A stretch of DNA of 38,816 nucleotides from an uncultured Bacilli bacterium (GTDB lineage Bacteria; Bacillota_I; Bacilli_A; RF39; UBA660), in NCBI GenBank assembly GCA_944358795.1, contig CALVRW010000050.1, positions 1 through 38,816 of the forward strand. Reading direction: 5' to 3'. Position 1 is the first letter of the stretch. Each line of letters opens with the position of its first letter. The notes under the pieces were generated by a model, which was not told the DNA's origin, ran no database searches, and was given only the letters and a program-made list of their open reading frames with translations. Position numbers and translations under genes: made by a program. This document shows positions 10,196 to 17,363 of this stretch, piece by piece.

Positions 10196-11127
10196 AGAAA
10201 AAAACAACAAAGCTATTAATTTTATTTTTGGTTACGTTAAGTTTAACGGGTTGTACGACGTTATTAAAAGATAAAAATAATCAACCAGTAAAAAATCCTG
10301 AAACAGGACAAACATTAACCAAAAATATTTTATGTCAGCCGACAGCTAAAAAAACGATAGAACAATACGAGAAGAATAAAGTAGATATTAAAGAATTACC
10401 AAAGTGTAGTGAATTTAGTATTGTTTCAGGTGGATATGAGGGTATATGGGCAACTGTGTTTGTTAAGCCGTTAGCATTTATCATAATTAAACTTGGTGAA
10501 TTATTAAAAAATTATGGGTTAGCAATCATGGTAACAACTATTTTGATTCGTTTGGTAACATTAAAATTAACAAAGAAGACAGCAATGCAATCAGAAAATA
10601 TGAAGTTGGCTCAACCAGAATTATCTAAATTAGAAAAGAAATATAAAAATCGAACTGATCAAGAAAGCCTAATGATGAAAAATCAAGAAATGTTAGGAAT
10701 CTATAAAAAATATAATATTAATCCAATGTCAGGATGTTTATTTTCATTAATTCAAATTCCATTATTCTTTGCTTTCTATGAAGCATTAAATAGATTACCT
10801 GTTATCTTCGAAGAAACTTTCTTAGGATTCCAGATGGGAACGAATCCATTAACAGCAATTGCTGCAGGTCAATTTCAATATATTATTTTTATCGTTTTAG
10901 TAATAGGAGCAAGTTACTTGTCATTTAAATTAAATGCTAGTGCTTCTATGAGTAGCGAACAAGCAGCACAAATGAAGATGGTTAATAATATGATGATTAT
11001 ATTTATTGGTATTGCATCTTTATCACTTTCAACAGGAATTGCCGTTTATTGGATTACAAATAACGCCTTTACTATTATTCAAAATTTAGTAGTAAAAAGG
11101 AGGAAAGAAAATGTTAAACACGCATAA
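10192..11127 (+). CDS. yidC: Membrane protein insertase YidC (lipoprotein form)
   Basis: Inserts and folds membrane proteins, alone or with SecYEG. It has 311 residues with a lipoprotein signal peptide: basic start, hydrophobic stretch LLILFLVTLSLTGC, and lipidated Cys at 21. The mature protein has about five membrane segments (GLAIMVTTILIRLVTLKLT, CLFSLIQIPLFFAFYEAL and others) with a cytoplasmic KKYKNRTDQES hairpin between the first two. This matches the Bacillus SpoIIIJ/YqjG type. The ATG overlaps the rnpA stop, and its last 17 nt overlap jag, whose Shine-Dalgarno (GGAGGAAAG) lies inside yidC. Confidence 0.95.
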   Translation: MKKKTTKLLILFLVTLSLTGCTTLLKDKNNQPVKNPETGQTLTKNILCQPTAKKTIEQYEKNKVDIKELPKCSEFSIVSGGYEGIWATVFVKPLAFIIIKLGELLKNYGLAIMVTTILIRLVTLKLTKKTAMQSENMKLAQPELSKLEKKYKNRTDQESLMMKNQEMLGIYKKYNINPMSGCLFSLIQIPLFFAFYEALNRLPVIFEETFLGFQMGTNPLTAIAAGQFQYIIFIVLVIGASYLSFKLNASASMSSEQAAQMKMVNNMMIIFIGIASLSLSTGIAVYWITNNAFTIIQNLVVKRRKENVKHA

Positions 11128-11728
11128 TTATGAAGATAAAATTTATGAAAATGCATTAAAAAAATGCTTATCTGAATTAAATGTAACAGAAAATGATCTT
11201 TTTATAAAAAAGACAGAAAAAGAAGGAAAATTATTTCAATCTAAAAAAGTGGTTCTAACAGTATTAACGAAAGAAGAAGTAAAAAACTATATTAAAGAAT
11301 TTATTAAAACAATTACAACTAATATGAATATTAATGTAGAATTAGAAATTAAAGAAGAAGATGGAATTTTTAATGTAGCTATGATGAGTGATAGTAATGC
11401 AATTTTAATCGGAAAAGAAGGAAGAACGTTAAATGCATTACAAGTATTATTAAGACAGTCATTACAAATAAATTCAGATTTTGTAATTAAAGTTAATTTG
11501 GATGCAGGAAATTATAAAGCTAAAAAGATAAGAAATTTTGAATATGAAATGAAAAAAATCATAAAAGAAGTAGAAAGTTCTAAAGTAGATGCAAGCTTAG
11601 ATCCAATGAATTCTTATCAAAGAAGAATTGTTCACAATTTAGCAAATGAATTTTCTCATATTACAACAAAAAGTGATGGAGAAGGAAAAGAACGTCACGT
11701 TGTAATTAAGTATAAAGAAGATGAATAA
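11111..11728 (+). CDS. jag: Jag/KhpB RNA-binding protein
   Basis: Cytoplasmic RNA-binding protein usually encoded beside yidC. In streptococci KhpB acts with KhpA in cell elongation and division. It has 205 residues: Jag_N domain at about 8-55, a central KH-like domain with the GKEGRTLNALQVLL loop, and a C-terminal R3H domain (NSYQRRIVHNLANEFSHITTK, then GKERHVVIKY). The gene overlaps yidC by 17 nt. A terminator overlaps its stop, so the rpmH-rnpA-yidC-jag unit ends here. Confidence 0.95.
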   Translation: MLNTHNYEDKIYENALKKCLSELNVTENDLFIKKTEKEGKLFQSKKVVLTVLTKEEVKNYIKEFIKTITTNMNINVELEIKEEDGIFNVAMMSDSNAILIGKEGRTLNALQVLLRQSLQINSDFVIKVNLDAGNYKAKKIRNFEYEMKKIIKEVESSKVDASLDPMNSYQRRIVHNLANEFSHITTKSDGEGKERHVVIKYKEDE

Positions 11729-11753
11729 GAAGATGTTATCTTCTTTTTATTTT
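11727..11753 (+). terminator. jag terminator
   Basis: AAGAAGAT (11727-11734) and ATCTTCTT (11738-11745), with a GTT loop, are followed by TTTATTTT. The stem starts within the jag stop codon. Confidence 0.75.
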
Positions 11754-11754
11754 C

Positions 11755-11783
11755 TTGACTGTTCTTTTGAAATAAGATAAAAT
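11755..11783 (+). promoter_or_regulatory. Promoter of the HD-protein/mnmE unit
   Basis: TTGACT (11755-11760), 17 nt, then TAAAAT (11778-11783). It sits directly after the jag terminator, about 20 nt upstream of the next start codon. Confidence 0.7.
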
Positions 11784-11803
11784 CACAATGAAAGGAAATC
11801 AAT

Positions 11804-12301
11804 ATGCAAGAAAGAGAATATACAGAAATTGTTGCAGTTATTTTAGAACATCCAGAATTTATTAAAAGAAAAGATTATAAGCATCATGAAGAAGAAAGTG
11901 TGTATGATCATTGTTTGAAAGTATCAAAATTGGCATATCGTATTGCAAAAAAATTACATTTGAAGAATCCTGAAGAAATTGCCATAGGAGCTTTATTGCA
12001 TGATTTTTACGATAAACCATGGCAGGATAATACAGAAAAAGTACCTTTTTTTGAACAACATGGATTTGTTCATGCTAATCAAGCAGCAGAAAATGCAAAA
12101 AAATATTTCCCACAATTAATGAATGAGAGAATAGAGGATATGATACGAAAGCATATGTTTCCACTAAATATAAAACCACCTAGATATATTGGAAGTTGGA
12201 TTGTAAATATTAGTGATGACATCATTTCACTCAATATATTTATGCATCCTACCAAATTACCAAAGTATGTAGGAATTAAAAAGAAGAAAAGAAAGAAGTG
12301 A
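11804..12301 (+). CDS. HD-domain phosphohydrolase family protein
   Basis: 165-residue protein with the metal-binding HD pattern: H36 in DHCLKVSKLAYRI, H66-D67 in GALLHDFYD, further His residues near 86-90 (EQHGFVHAN), and a later D in NISDDIISL. HD proteins of this size are metal-dependent phosphohydrolases. The substrate cannot be read from the sequence, and the position beside mnmE does not settle it. The C-terminus is strongly basic (GIKKKKRKK). The stop lies 4 nt before the mnmE start, so the two are cotranscribed. The Shine-Dalgarno is AAAGGAAA. Confidence 0.75.
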   Translation: MQEREYTEIVAVILEHPEFIKRKDYKHHEEESVYDHCLKVSKLAYRIAKKLHLKNPEEIAIGALLHDFYDKPWQDNTEKVPFFEQHGFVHANQAAENAKKYFPQLMNERIEDMIRKHMFPLNIKPPRYIGSWIVNISDDIISLNIFMHPTKLPKYVGIKKKKRKK

Positions 12302-12305
12302 TAAG

Positions 12306-13661
12306 ATGGAAGATACAATCGCAGCGATTTCATCTGCTGTAGGTGTAGGAGCAATTTCAATTGTAAGAACAACTGGTCCTAAGGCAATTGAAATTGTAAA
12401 TAAATTATTTAGAGGAGCCAATTTGGAACAAGCGCCTACACATACGATTCATTATGGGCATATAGTAGATAATGACTTAATAGTTGATGAGGTACTTGTC
12501 ATGTTGATGAAAAGTCCAAAAACTTATACAACAGAAGATACAGTAGAAATAAATTGTCACGGTGGTATTTCAACAACCAATAAAGTATTAGAACTACTAT
12601 TATCAAATGGTTGTAGATTAGCAGAACCGGGAGAATTTACAAAGAGAGCTTTTTTAAATGGTCGAATTGATTTAAACCAAGCAGAAGGAGTCATGGATCT
12701 AATTAATGCAAAAACAGATCAAGCACGTATGATGGCAATGAATACCGTAAATGGAAAAGTCTCATCTTTAATAAAAAACTTACGAAATGAGATTATTCAA
12801 GTACTTGCTAATATAGAAGTTAATATCGATTATCCTGAATATGAAGATATAGAAGAATTAACAGTTGAACAAATTATTCCTTTAATGAAACATATTGAAA
12901 AAGATATGGACCATATTTTAAAAGAAAGTAAAAATGGAAAATTACTAAAAGAGGGAATTAGAACATCTATTATTGGAAGGCCAAATGTTGGAAAGAGTAG
13001 CTTATTAAATACGTTATTAGAAGAAGAAAAAGCAATTGTAACATCTATTGCTGGTACTACTCGTGATACTGTAGAAGGAAAAATTAATTTAGATGGTATT
13101 ATTTTAAATATCATCGATACTGCAGGTATAAGACAAACTGACGACATTGTAGAAAAAATAGGAGTAGAAAAAAGTATTCAATTAATAGATGATTCAGAAT
13201 TAGTATTGTTCGTTTTAAATAATAATGAAAAATTAACAGAAGAAGATAGAAGTATATTAAAAAAATTACAAGGCAAAAATCATATTATTTTAGTAAATAA
13301 AACCGATTTAGACAAAAAATTAGAATTAGATGAATTAAAAGATGAAAAAATAATTTTTATGAGTATGGTAACTCATACTGGTATAGAAGAGTTAAAAGAT
13401 GCAATTAGAAAAATGTTTCAATTAGAAAAAATTACGACAGGAGATCTTACATATTTAACAAATGCGCGAGGAATTGCTTTATTAAATCAAGCGAAAGAAT
13501 CTTTACATGATGTTATGGTTGGAATTGAGAATCATATGCCAATTGATATGATTGAAATAGATATAAAAAATATATGGAATCTTTTAGGAGAAATGATAGG
13601 GGAGTCATACGAGGAAGAATTAATTGACCAACTATTCAGTCAATTTTGTTTAGGAAAATAA
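12306..13661 (+). CDS. mnmE: tRNA modification GTPase MnmE
   Basis: GTPase that with MnmG makes the (carboxymethyl)aminomethyl group on uridine 34 of certain tRNAs, using a folate one-carbon donor. It has 451 residues. The N-terminal folate-binding domain is about 1-120 (MEDTIAAISSAVGVGAISIVR). A GTPase domain interrupts a helical domain, with G1 GRPNVGKSSL near residue 223, G2 TTRDT, G3 DTAGI and G4 NKTD. The C-terminal Cys is in FCLGK (C448). The partner mnmG lies about 1 kb downstream, separated by a ZIP transporter gene. Confidence 0.97.
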   Translation: MEDTIAAISSAVGVGAISIVRTTGPKAIEIVNKLFRGANLEQAPTHTIHYGHIVDNDLIVDEVLVMLMKSPKTYTTEDTVEINCHGGISTTNKVLELLLSNGCRLAEPGEFTKRAFLNGRIDLNQAEGVMDLINAKTDQARMMAMNTVNGKVSSLIKNLRNEIIQVLANIEVNIDYPEYEDIEELTVEQIIPLMKHIEKDMDHILKESKNGKLLKEGIRTSIIGRPNVGKSSLLNTLLEEEKAIVTSIAGTTRDTVEGKINLDGIILNIIDTAGIRQTDDIVEKIGVEKSIQLIDDSELVLFVLNNNEKLTEEDRSILKKLQGKNHIILVNKTDLDKKLELDELKDEKIIFMSMVTHTGIEELKDAIRKMFQLEKITTGDLTYLTNARGIALLNQAKESLHDVMVGIENHMPIDMIEIDIKNIWNLLGEMIGESYEEELIDQLFSQFCLGK

Positions 13662-13682
13662 ACATATAAAAGGGGGAAAAGA

Positions 13683-14495
13683 ATGATTGAATGGTTTAGC
13701 AGTATACCACATGTATGGCAAGCTTTTATTGCTACCTTATTTACATGGAGTATTACTGCACTTGGTGCTAGCTTAGTATTTTTATTAAAAAAAGTAAATA
13801 AAACTTTTATGGATGGTATGTTAGGATTTGCTGCTGGAGTTATGATTGCTGCATCATTTTGGTCGTTAATTATACCAGGAATTGATTTAGCCAATAATTT
13901 AGGCATTAATTCTTTATCAATTGCAACTTTAGGATTTTTGTCTGGTGGATTATTTTTATTCATCGGGGATAATATTTATAAAGTATATACGAAGAGACAT
14001 CCTAAAAAAAAGAAAGAGAGTCAAAATGAAAAATTAAAAAGATCTTTAATGCTAATTCTTTCTATTACACTACATAATATACCAGAAGGATTAGCAATTG
14101 GGGTTGCGTTTGGATCACTACAGTATGGACTAGAAGGCTCTACGTTAGCAGGAGCCATTGCATTAGCACTAGGAATTGGACTACAAAATTTTCCAGAGGG
14201 TAGTGCAGTTAGTTTTCCTTTACGAAGAGAAGGATATTCTAGAAAAAAAGCTTTTTTATTAGGTCAAGCAAGTGGAATTGTGGAACCTATTGCAGGAGTA
14301 TTAGGGGCTCTTTTAGTAATAAAAATTCGTTTTATTTTACCGTTTTTCTTATGTTTAGCTGCTGGATGTATGATTTATGTAGTGATTGCTGAATTAGTTC
14401 CTGAAAGTCAGACAAATAAACAAAAAGATCTGATGGCATTATTTACTTTGATTGGATTTGTCGTTATGATGATATTAGATATCGCATTGGGATAA
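13683..14495 (+). CDS. ZIP-family metal transporter
   Basis: Predicted importer of zinc or another divalent metal. It is a 270-residue membrane protein with about eight hydrophobic segments. The ZIP signatures are HNIPEGLAIGVAFG (start of the metal path, about 133-146) and LQNFPEGSAVSFPLRREG, followed by GQASGIVEPIAG. The loop between the third and fourth segments is basic (KRHPKKKKESQNEK), not His-rich. The Shine-Dalgarno is AAGGGGGAAAAG. It sits 21 nt after mnmE and is followed by 176 nt without a gene, which contains only a weak hairpin (14491-14504) and the mnmG promoter. The metal specificity is not determined. Confidence 0.88.
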   Translation: MIEWFSSIPHVWQAFIATLFTWSITALGASLVFLLKKVNKTFMDGMLGFAAGVMIAASFWSLIIPGIDLANNLGINSLSIATLGFLSGGLFLFIGDNIYKVYTKRHPKKKKESQNEKLKRSLMLILSITLHNIPEGLAIGVAFGSLQYGLEGSTLAGAIALALGIGLQNFPEGSAVSFPLRREGYSRKKAFLLGQASGIVEPIAGVLGALLVIKIRFILPFFLCLAAGCMIYVVIAELVPESQTNKQKDLMALFTLIGFVVMMILDIALG

Positions 14496-14617
14496 GAAAT
14501 TATCTCTTTTTATTTGTAGAAATTTAGATTTATTAAAAAAATAATACTAGAATTGTTGAAAAGAAAAACATAAAAATCAGTTATCTAGTTATCTAATATA
14601 TTTTTTTCATGAATAAT

Positions 14618-14645
14618 TGTTTTATTTTTAATTTGATAGTATAAT
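14618..14645 (+). promoter_or_regulatory. mnmG promoter
   Basis: TTGTTT (14618-14623), 16-nt spacer, TATAAT (14640-14645), 26 nt upstream of the mnmG ATG. It gives mnmG-rsmG a transcription start independent of mnmE. Confidence 0.6.
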
Positions 14646-14671
14646 ATGAAAAGCAAAAAGGAAGTGATTAT

Positions 14672-16546
14672 ATGCATTATGAGATAATTGTAGTTGGTGG
14701 AGGACATGCTGGTTGTGAAGCATCTTTAGCTACATCTAGAATGGGACACAAAACATTATTAATTACAGCAAATATTAAAAATATTGCTGATATGCCTTGT
14801 AATCCAAGTATTGGTGGAAGTGCAAAAGGAATTGTCGTTCGTGAAATTGATGCATTAGGTGGAGAAATGGGTCGTAATGCTGATAAGTCACAAATTCAAA
14901 TTAAGATGTTAAATAGTAAAAAGGGTCCTGCGGTACAAGCTTTAAGAGCACAAGCAGATAAATTAGTATATCCAAAAGAAATGTTAAAAACATTACAAAA
15001 TCAAGAAAATTTAGAAATCAAAGAAGCAATGGTTGAAGATTTAATCGTTGAAAATAATAAAGTGAATGGAATTATAACATCAGATGGAGAAAAAATTTAT
15101 GCGAAATCAGTAATTTTAACGACTGGTACTTATTTAAAAGCAGATATATTAGTGGGAGATACAAGACGTAGAGAAGGACCACATGGTGAAAAACCAAGTA
15201 ATCATTTAAGTGATAAATTAAAAGAATATGGTTTTAAAATATTAAGATTAAAGACAGGAACTCCACAACGAATAGACAAAAATACAATTGATTTTAGTAA
15301 AGCAAAAATTGAAACAGGAGATAATGTTTATAGAACATTTAGTTTTGATACAGTTCCTTCTTATAAAATTGAAGAACAAGTTCCATGTCACTTGATATAT
15401 ACAACGAAAGAAACACACGATATTATTAAAAATAATTTAGAAAAATCAAGTATGTATGGAGGATTAGAAGATATTATGGGGATTGGCCCAAGATACTGTC
15501 CATCCATTGAAGATAAAATTGTCCGTTTTGCCGATAAAGAAAAACATCAATTATTTTTAGAACCAGAAAGTATATATTTAGATGATATCTATATTCAAGG
15601 TTTTTCTACAAGTATGCCATATGATATTCAAGAAAAGATGGTTCATAGTTTACCAGGATTGGAACATGCTAAAATTAATAAATATGCTTATGCAATAGAA
15701 TATGATGCTATTTATCCTACTCAATTAAAACAGACGTTAGAAATTAAAATAATTGAAAATTTATATACTGCTGGACAAATTAATGGAACAAGTGGTTATG
15801 AAGAAGCTGCATGTCAAGGATTGATGGCTGGAATTAATGCTTCTTTAAAAATCCAAGGAAAAGAACCACTTATTTTAAAAAGAAATGAAGCATATATTGG
15901 TGTCTTAATTGATGATTTAGTAACAAAAGGTGTAAGAGATCCATATCGATTACTTACTTCTCGTGCTGAATATCGCTTATTATTACGTCATGATAATGCT
16001 GATATTCGATTAAGAAAATATGGTTATGAAGTAGGGTTAATCGATGAAGAAAGATGGCAAAAGTTTAAAAATAAATTACATCAAATCGAACAATTAGAAG
16101 AAGAAGCAAAAGAAATTAGAATTACACCTACAAAGGAAACAAATGCTTATCTAGAAACAATCGGAAGTAATCCAATAAAAGATGGAATGTCATTATATGA
16201 TTTATTAAAACGACCAGAAATTAATTTTGAAAATATTACTCATTTTCATCAATTTGATTATAATCAAGAAATTAAGGATCAAGTAGAAATTCATATTAAA
16301 TATGATGGATATATCAAAAAAGCAATTCGTGAAGCCGAAAAAATGTTAAAATTGGAAAATAAAAAAATTCCAGTTGATATCGATTATAATAAAATTAAAA
16401 ATTTAGCAAGTGAAGCAAGACAGAAATTAAATGAAGTACGACCTACTACTTTAGCTCAAGCTATTCGAATTAGTGGAGTAAACCCAGCAGATATTTCTAT
16501 CTTAACTGTATATTTAAAAAAGGAGTATGCGAATGAATCTAACTAA
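14672..16546 (+). CDS. mnmG: tRNA uridine-5-carboxymethylaminomethyl enzyme MnmG
   Basis: FAD-dependent partner of MnmE in wobble-uridine modification. It has 624 residues, a normal length. The N-terminal dinucleotide fold is IIVVGGGHAGCEASLA. Family signatures include NPSIGGSAKG, the GPRYCPSIEDK region near residue 275, GQINGTSGYEEAACQG and LTSRAEYRLLLRHDNAD. The Shine-Dalgarno is AAGGAAGTGAT. The last nucleotides overlap rsmG. Confidence 0.98.
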   Translation: MHYEIIVVGGGHAGCEASLATSRMGHKTLLITANIKNIADMPCNPSIGGSAKGIVVREIDALGGEMGRNADKSQIQIKMLNSKKGPAVQALRAQADKLVYPKEMLKTLQNQENLEIKEAMVEDLIVENNKVNGIITSDGEKIYAKSVILTTGTYLKADILVGDTRRREGPHGEKPSNHLSDKLKEYGFKILRLKTGTPQRIDKNTIDFSKAKIETGDNVYRTFSFDTVPSYKIEEQVPCHLIYTTKETHDIIKNNLEKSSMYGGLEDIMGIGPRYCPSIEDKIVRFADKEKHQLFLEPESIYLDDIYIQGFSTSMPYDIQEKMVHSLPGLEHAKINKYAYAIEYDAIYPTQLKQTLEIKIIENLYTAGQINGTSGYEEAACQGLMAGINASLKIQGKEPLILKRNEAYIGVLIDDLVTKGVRDPYRLLTSRAEYRLLLRHDNADIRLRKYGYEVGLIDEERWQKFKNKLHQIEQLEEEAKEIRITPTKETNAYLETIGSNPIKDGMSLYDLLKRPEINFENITHFHQFDYNQEIKDQVEIHIKYDGYIKKAIREAEKMLKLENKKIPVDIDYNKIKNLASEARQKLNEVRPTTLAQAIRISGVNPADISILTVYLKKEYANESN

Positions 16547-17237
16547 TTTTATAGAAGAGTTAAAAAAAATAAATATAACATTAACAGAAAAACAATTAAA
16601 TCAATTAGAACAATATTATGAATTATTAGTGGAATATAATAAAGTAATGAATTTAACAGGTATTACAGAAAAAGAAGAAGTGTACTTAAAGCATTTTTAT
16701 GATAGTGCAACATTAAACAAAATCATTGATTTATCAAAAGAAGATTCTTTGTGTGATATTGGAACAGGTGCTGGATTTCCTGGATTAGTATTAAAAATTA
16801 TATTTCCCAACTTACATGTAACGTTAGTTGATTCATTAAATAAACGAATTAAATTCTTAGACATTGTTATCGAAAAACTAGAATTAGAAAATATTACAAC
16901 AGTACATGCTAGAGCAGAAGAATTTGCAAAAGAACACCGAGAAGAATTTGATATTGTAACAGCTAGAGCAGTTGCATTTCTTCCAACTTTAATGGAATAT
17001 TGTGTACCTCTTGTAAAAGTTGGGAAATATTTCATTCCAATGAAAGCTAATTTGAAAGACGAATTAGAGGCATCAAATAATGCAATGAAATTATTAAATT
17101 TAGAAATTATGGAAGAAGTTGAGTTTTTGCTTCCAATTGAAAAAAGTAAGCGTACTTTAGTAAAATTTCATAAGAAACAAAAGACAAATAAACATTTCCC
17201 AAGAAAATTTAGTGAAATTAAGAAAAAATCCCTGTAA
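16533..17237 (+). CDS. rsmG: 16S rRNA (guanine-N7) methyltransferase RsmG
   Basis: SAM-dependent methyltransferase that modifies G527 (E. coli numbering) of 16S rRNA. Loss is linked to low-level streptomycin resistance. The chosen start gives 234 residues. The SAM loop is DIGTGAGFPGLVLKI, the acidic end of beta-2 is VTLVDSLNKR, and ITARAVAFLPTL follows. Two in-frame ATGs compete; 16533 is preferred because GGAG lies 7 nt upstream, while 16527 abuts it. It overlaps mnmG by 14 nt. The family order mnmG-rsmG-noc is kept. Confidence 0.96.
   Translation: MNLTNFIEELKKINITLTEKQLNQLEQYYELLVEYNKVMNLTGITEKEEVYLKHFYDSATLNKIIDLSKEDSLCDIGTGAGFPGLVLKIIFPNLHVTLVDSLNKRIKFLDIVIEKLELENITTVHARAEEFAKEHREEFDIVTARAVAFLPTLMEYCVPLVKVGKYFIPMKANLKDELEASNNAMKLLNLEIMEEVEFLLPIEKSKRTLVKFHKKQKTNKHFPRKFSEIKKKSL
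17194..17208 (+). promoter_or_regulatory. Noc-box-like site in the rsmG 3' end
   Basis: ATTTCCCAAGAAAAT matches 11 of the first 14 positions of the B. subtilis Noc-binding consensus ATTTCCCGGGAAAT. It is identical over 15 nt to the minus-strand site at 6420-6434. It is inside coding sequence, so amino-acid constraint could explain part of it. Confidence 0.4.
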
Positions 17238-17266
17238 CTTTCTAGAATTAGAAGGTTACTTTTTTA
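17234..17266 (+). terminator. rsmG terminator
   Basis: GTAACTTTCTA (17234-17244) and TAGAAGGTTAC (17249-17259) form an 11-bp stem with one G-T pair and a GAAT loop, followed by a T run. The stop codon of rsmG is inside the 5' arm. Confidence 0.85.
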
Positions 17267-17280
17267 TAAAAAAGTAAAAA

Positions 17281-17327
17281 AATATTTCCCAAAATATATT
17301 GTAATATTTCCCAAAATATAGTATGAT
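17281..17327 (+). promoter_or_regulatory. noc promoter overlapped by two Noc-box-like repeats
   Basis: Two identical 18-bp copies of AATATTTCCCAAAATATA lie at 17281-17298 and 17303-17320 (22-bp period). A promoter TTGTAA (17299-17304), 17 nt, TATGAT (17322-17327) has the second repeat exactly in its spacer. The repeats contain the ATTTCCC half of the Noc-binding consensus. This layout suggests autorepression by the product of the gene downstream. Confidence 0.6.
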
Positions 17328-17363
17328 AGGTTCAGTAAGAATAAAAGTAGGAAGGAGTTATAT

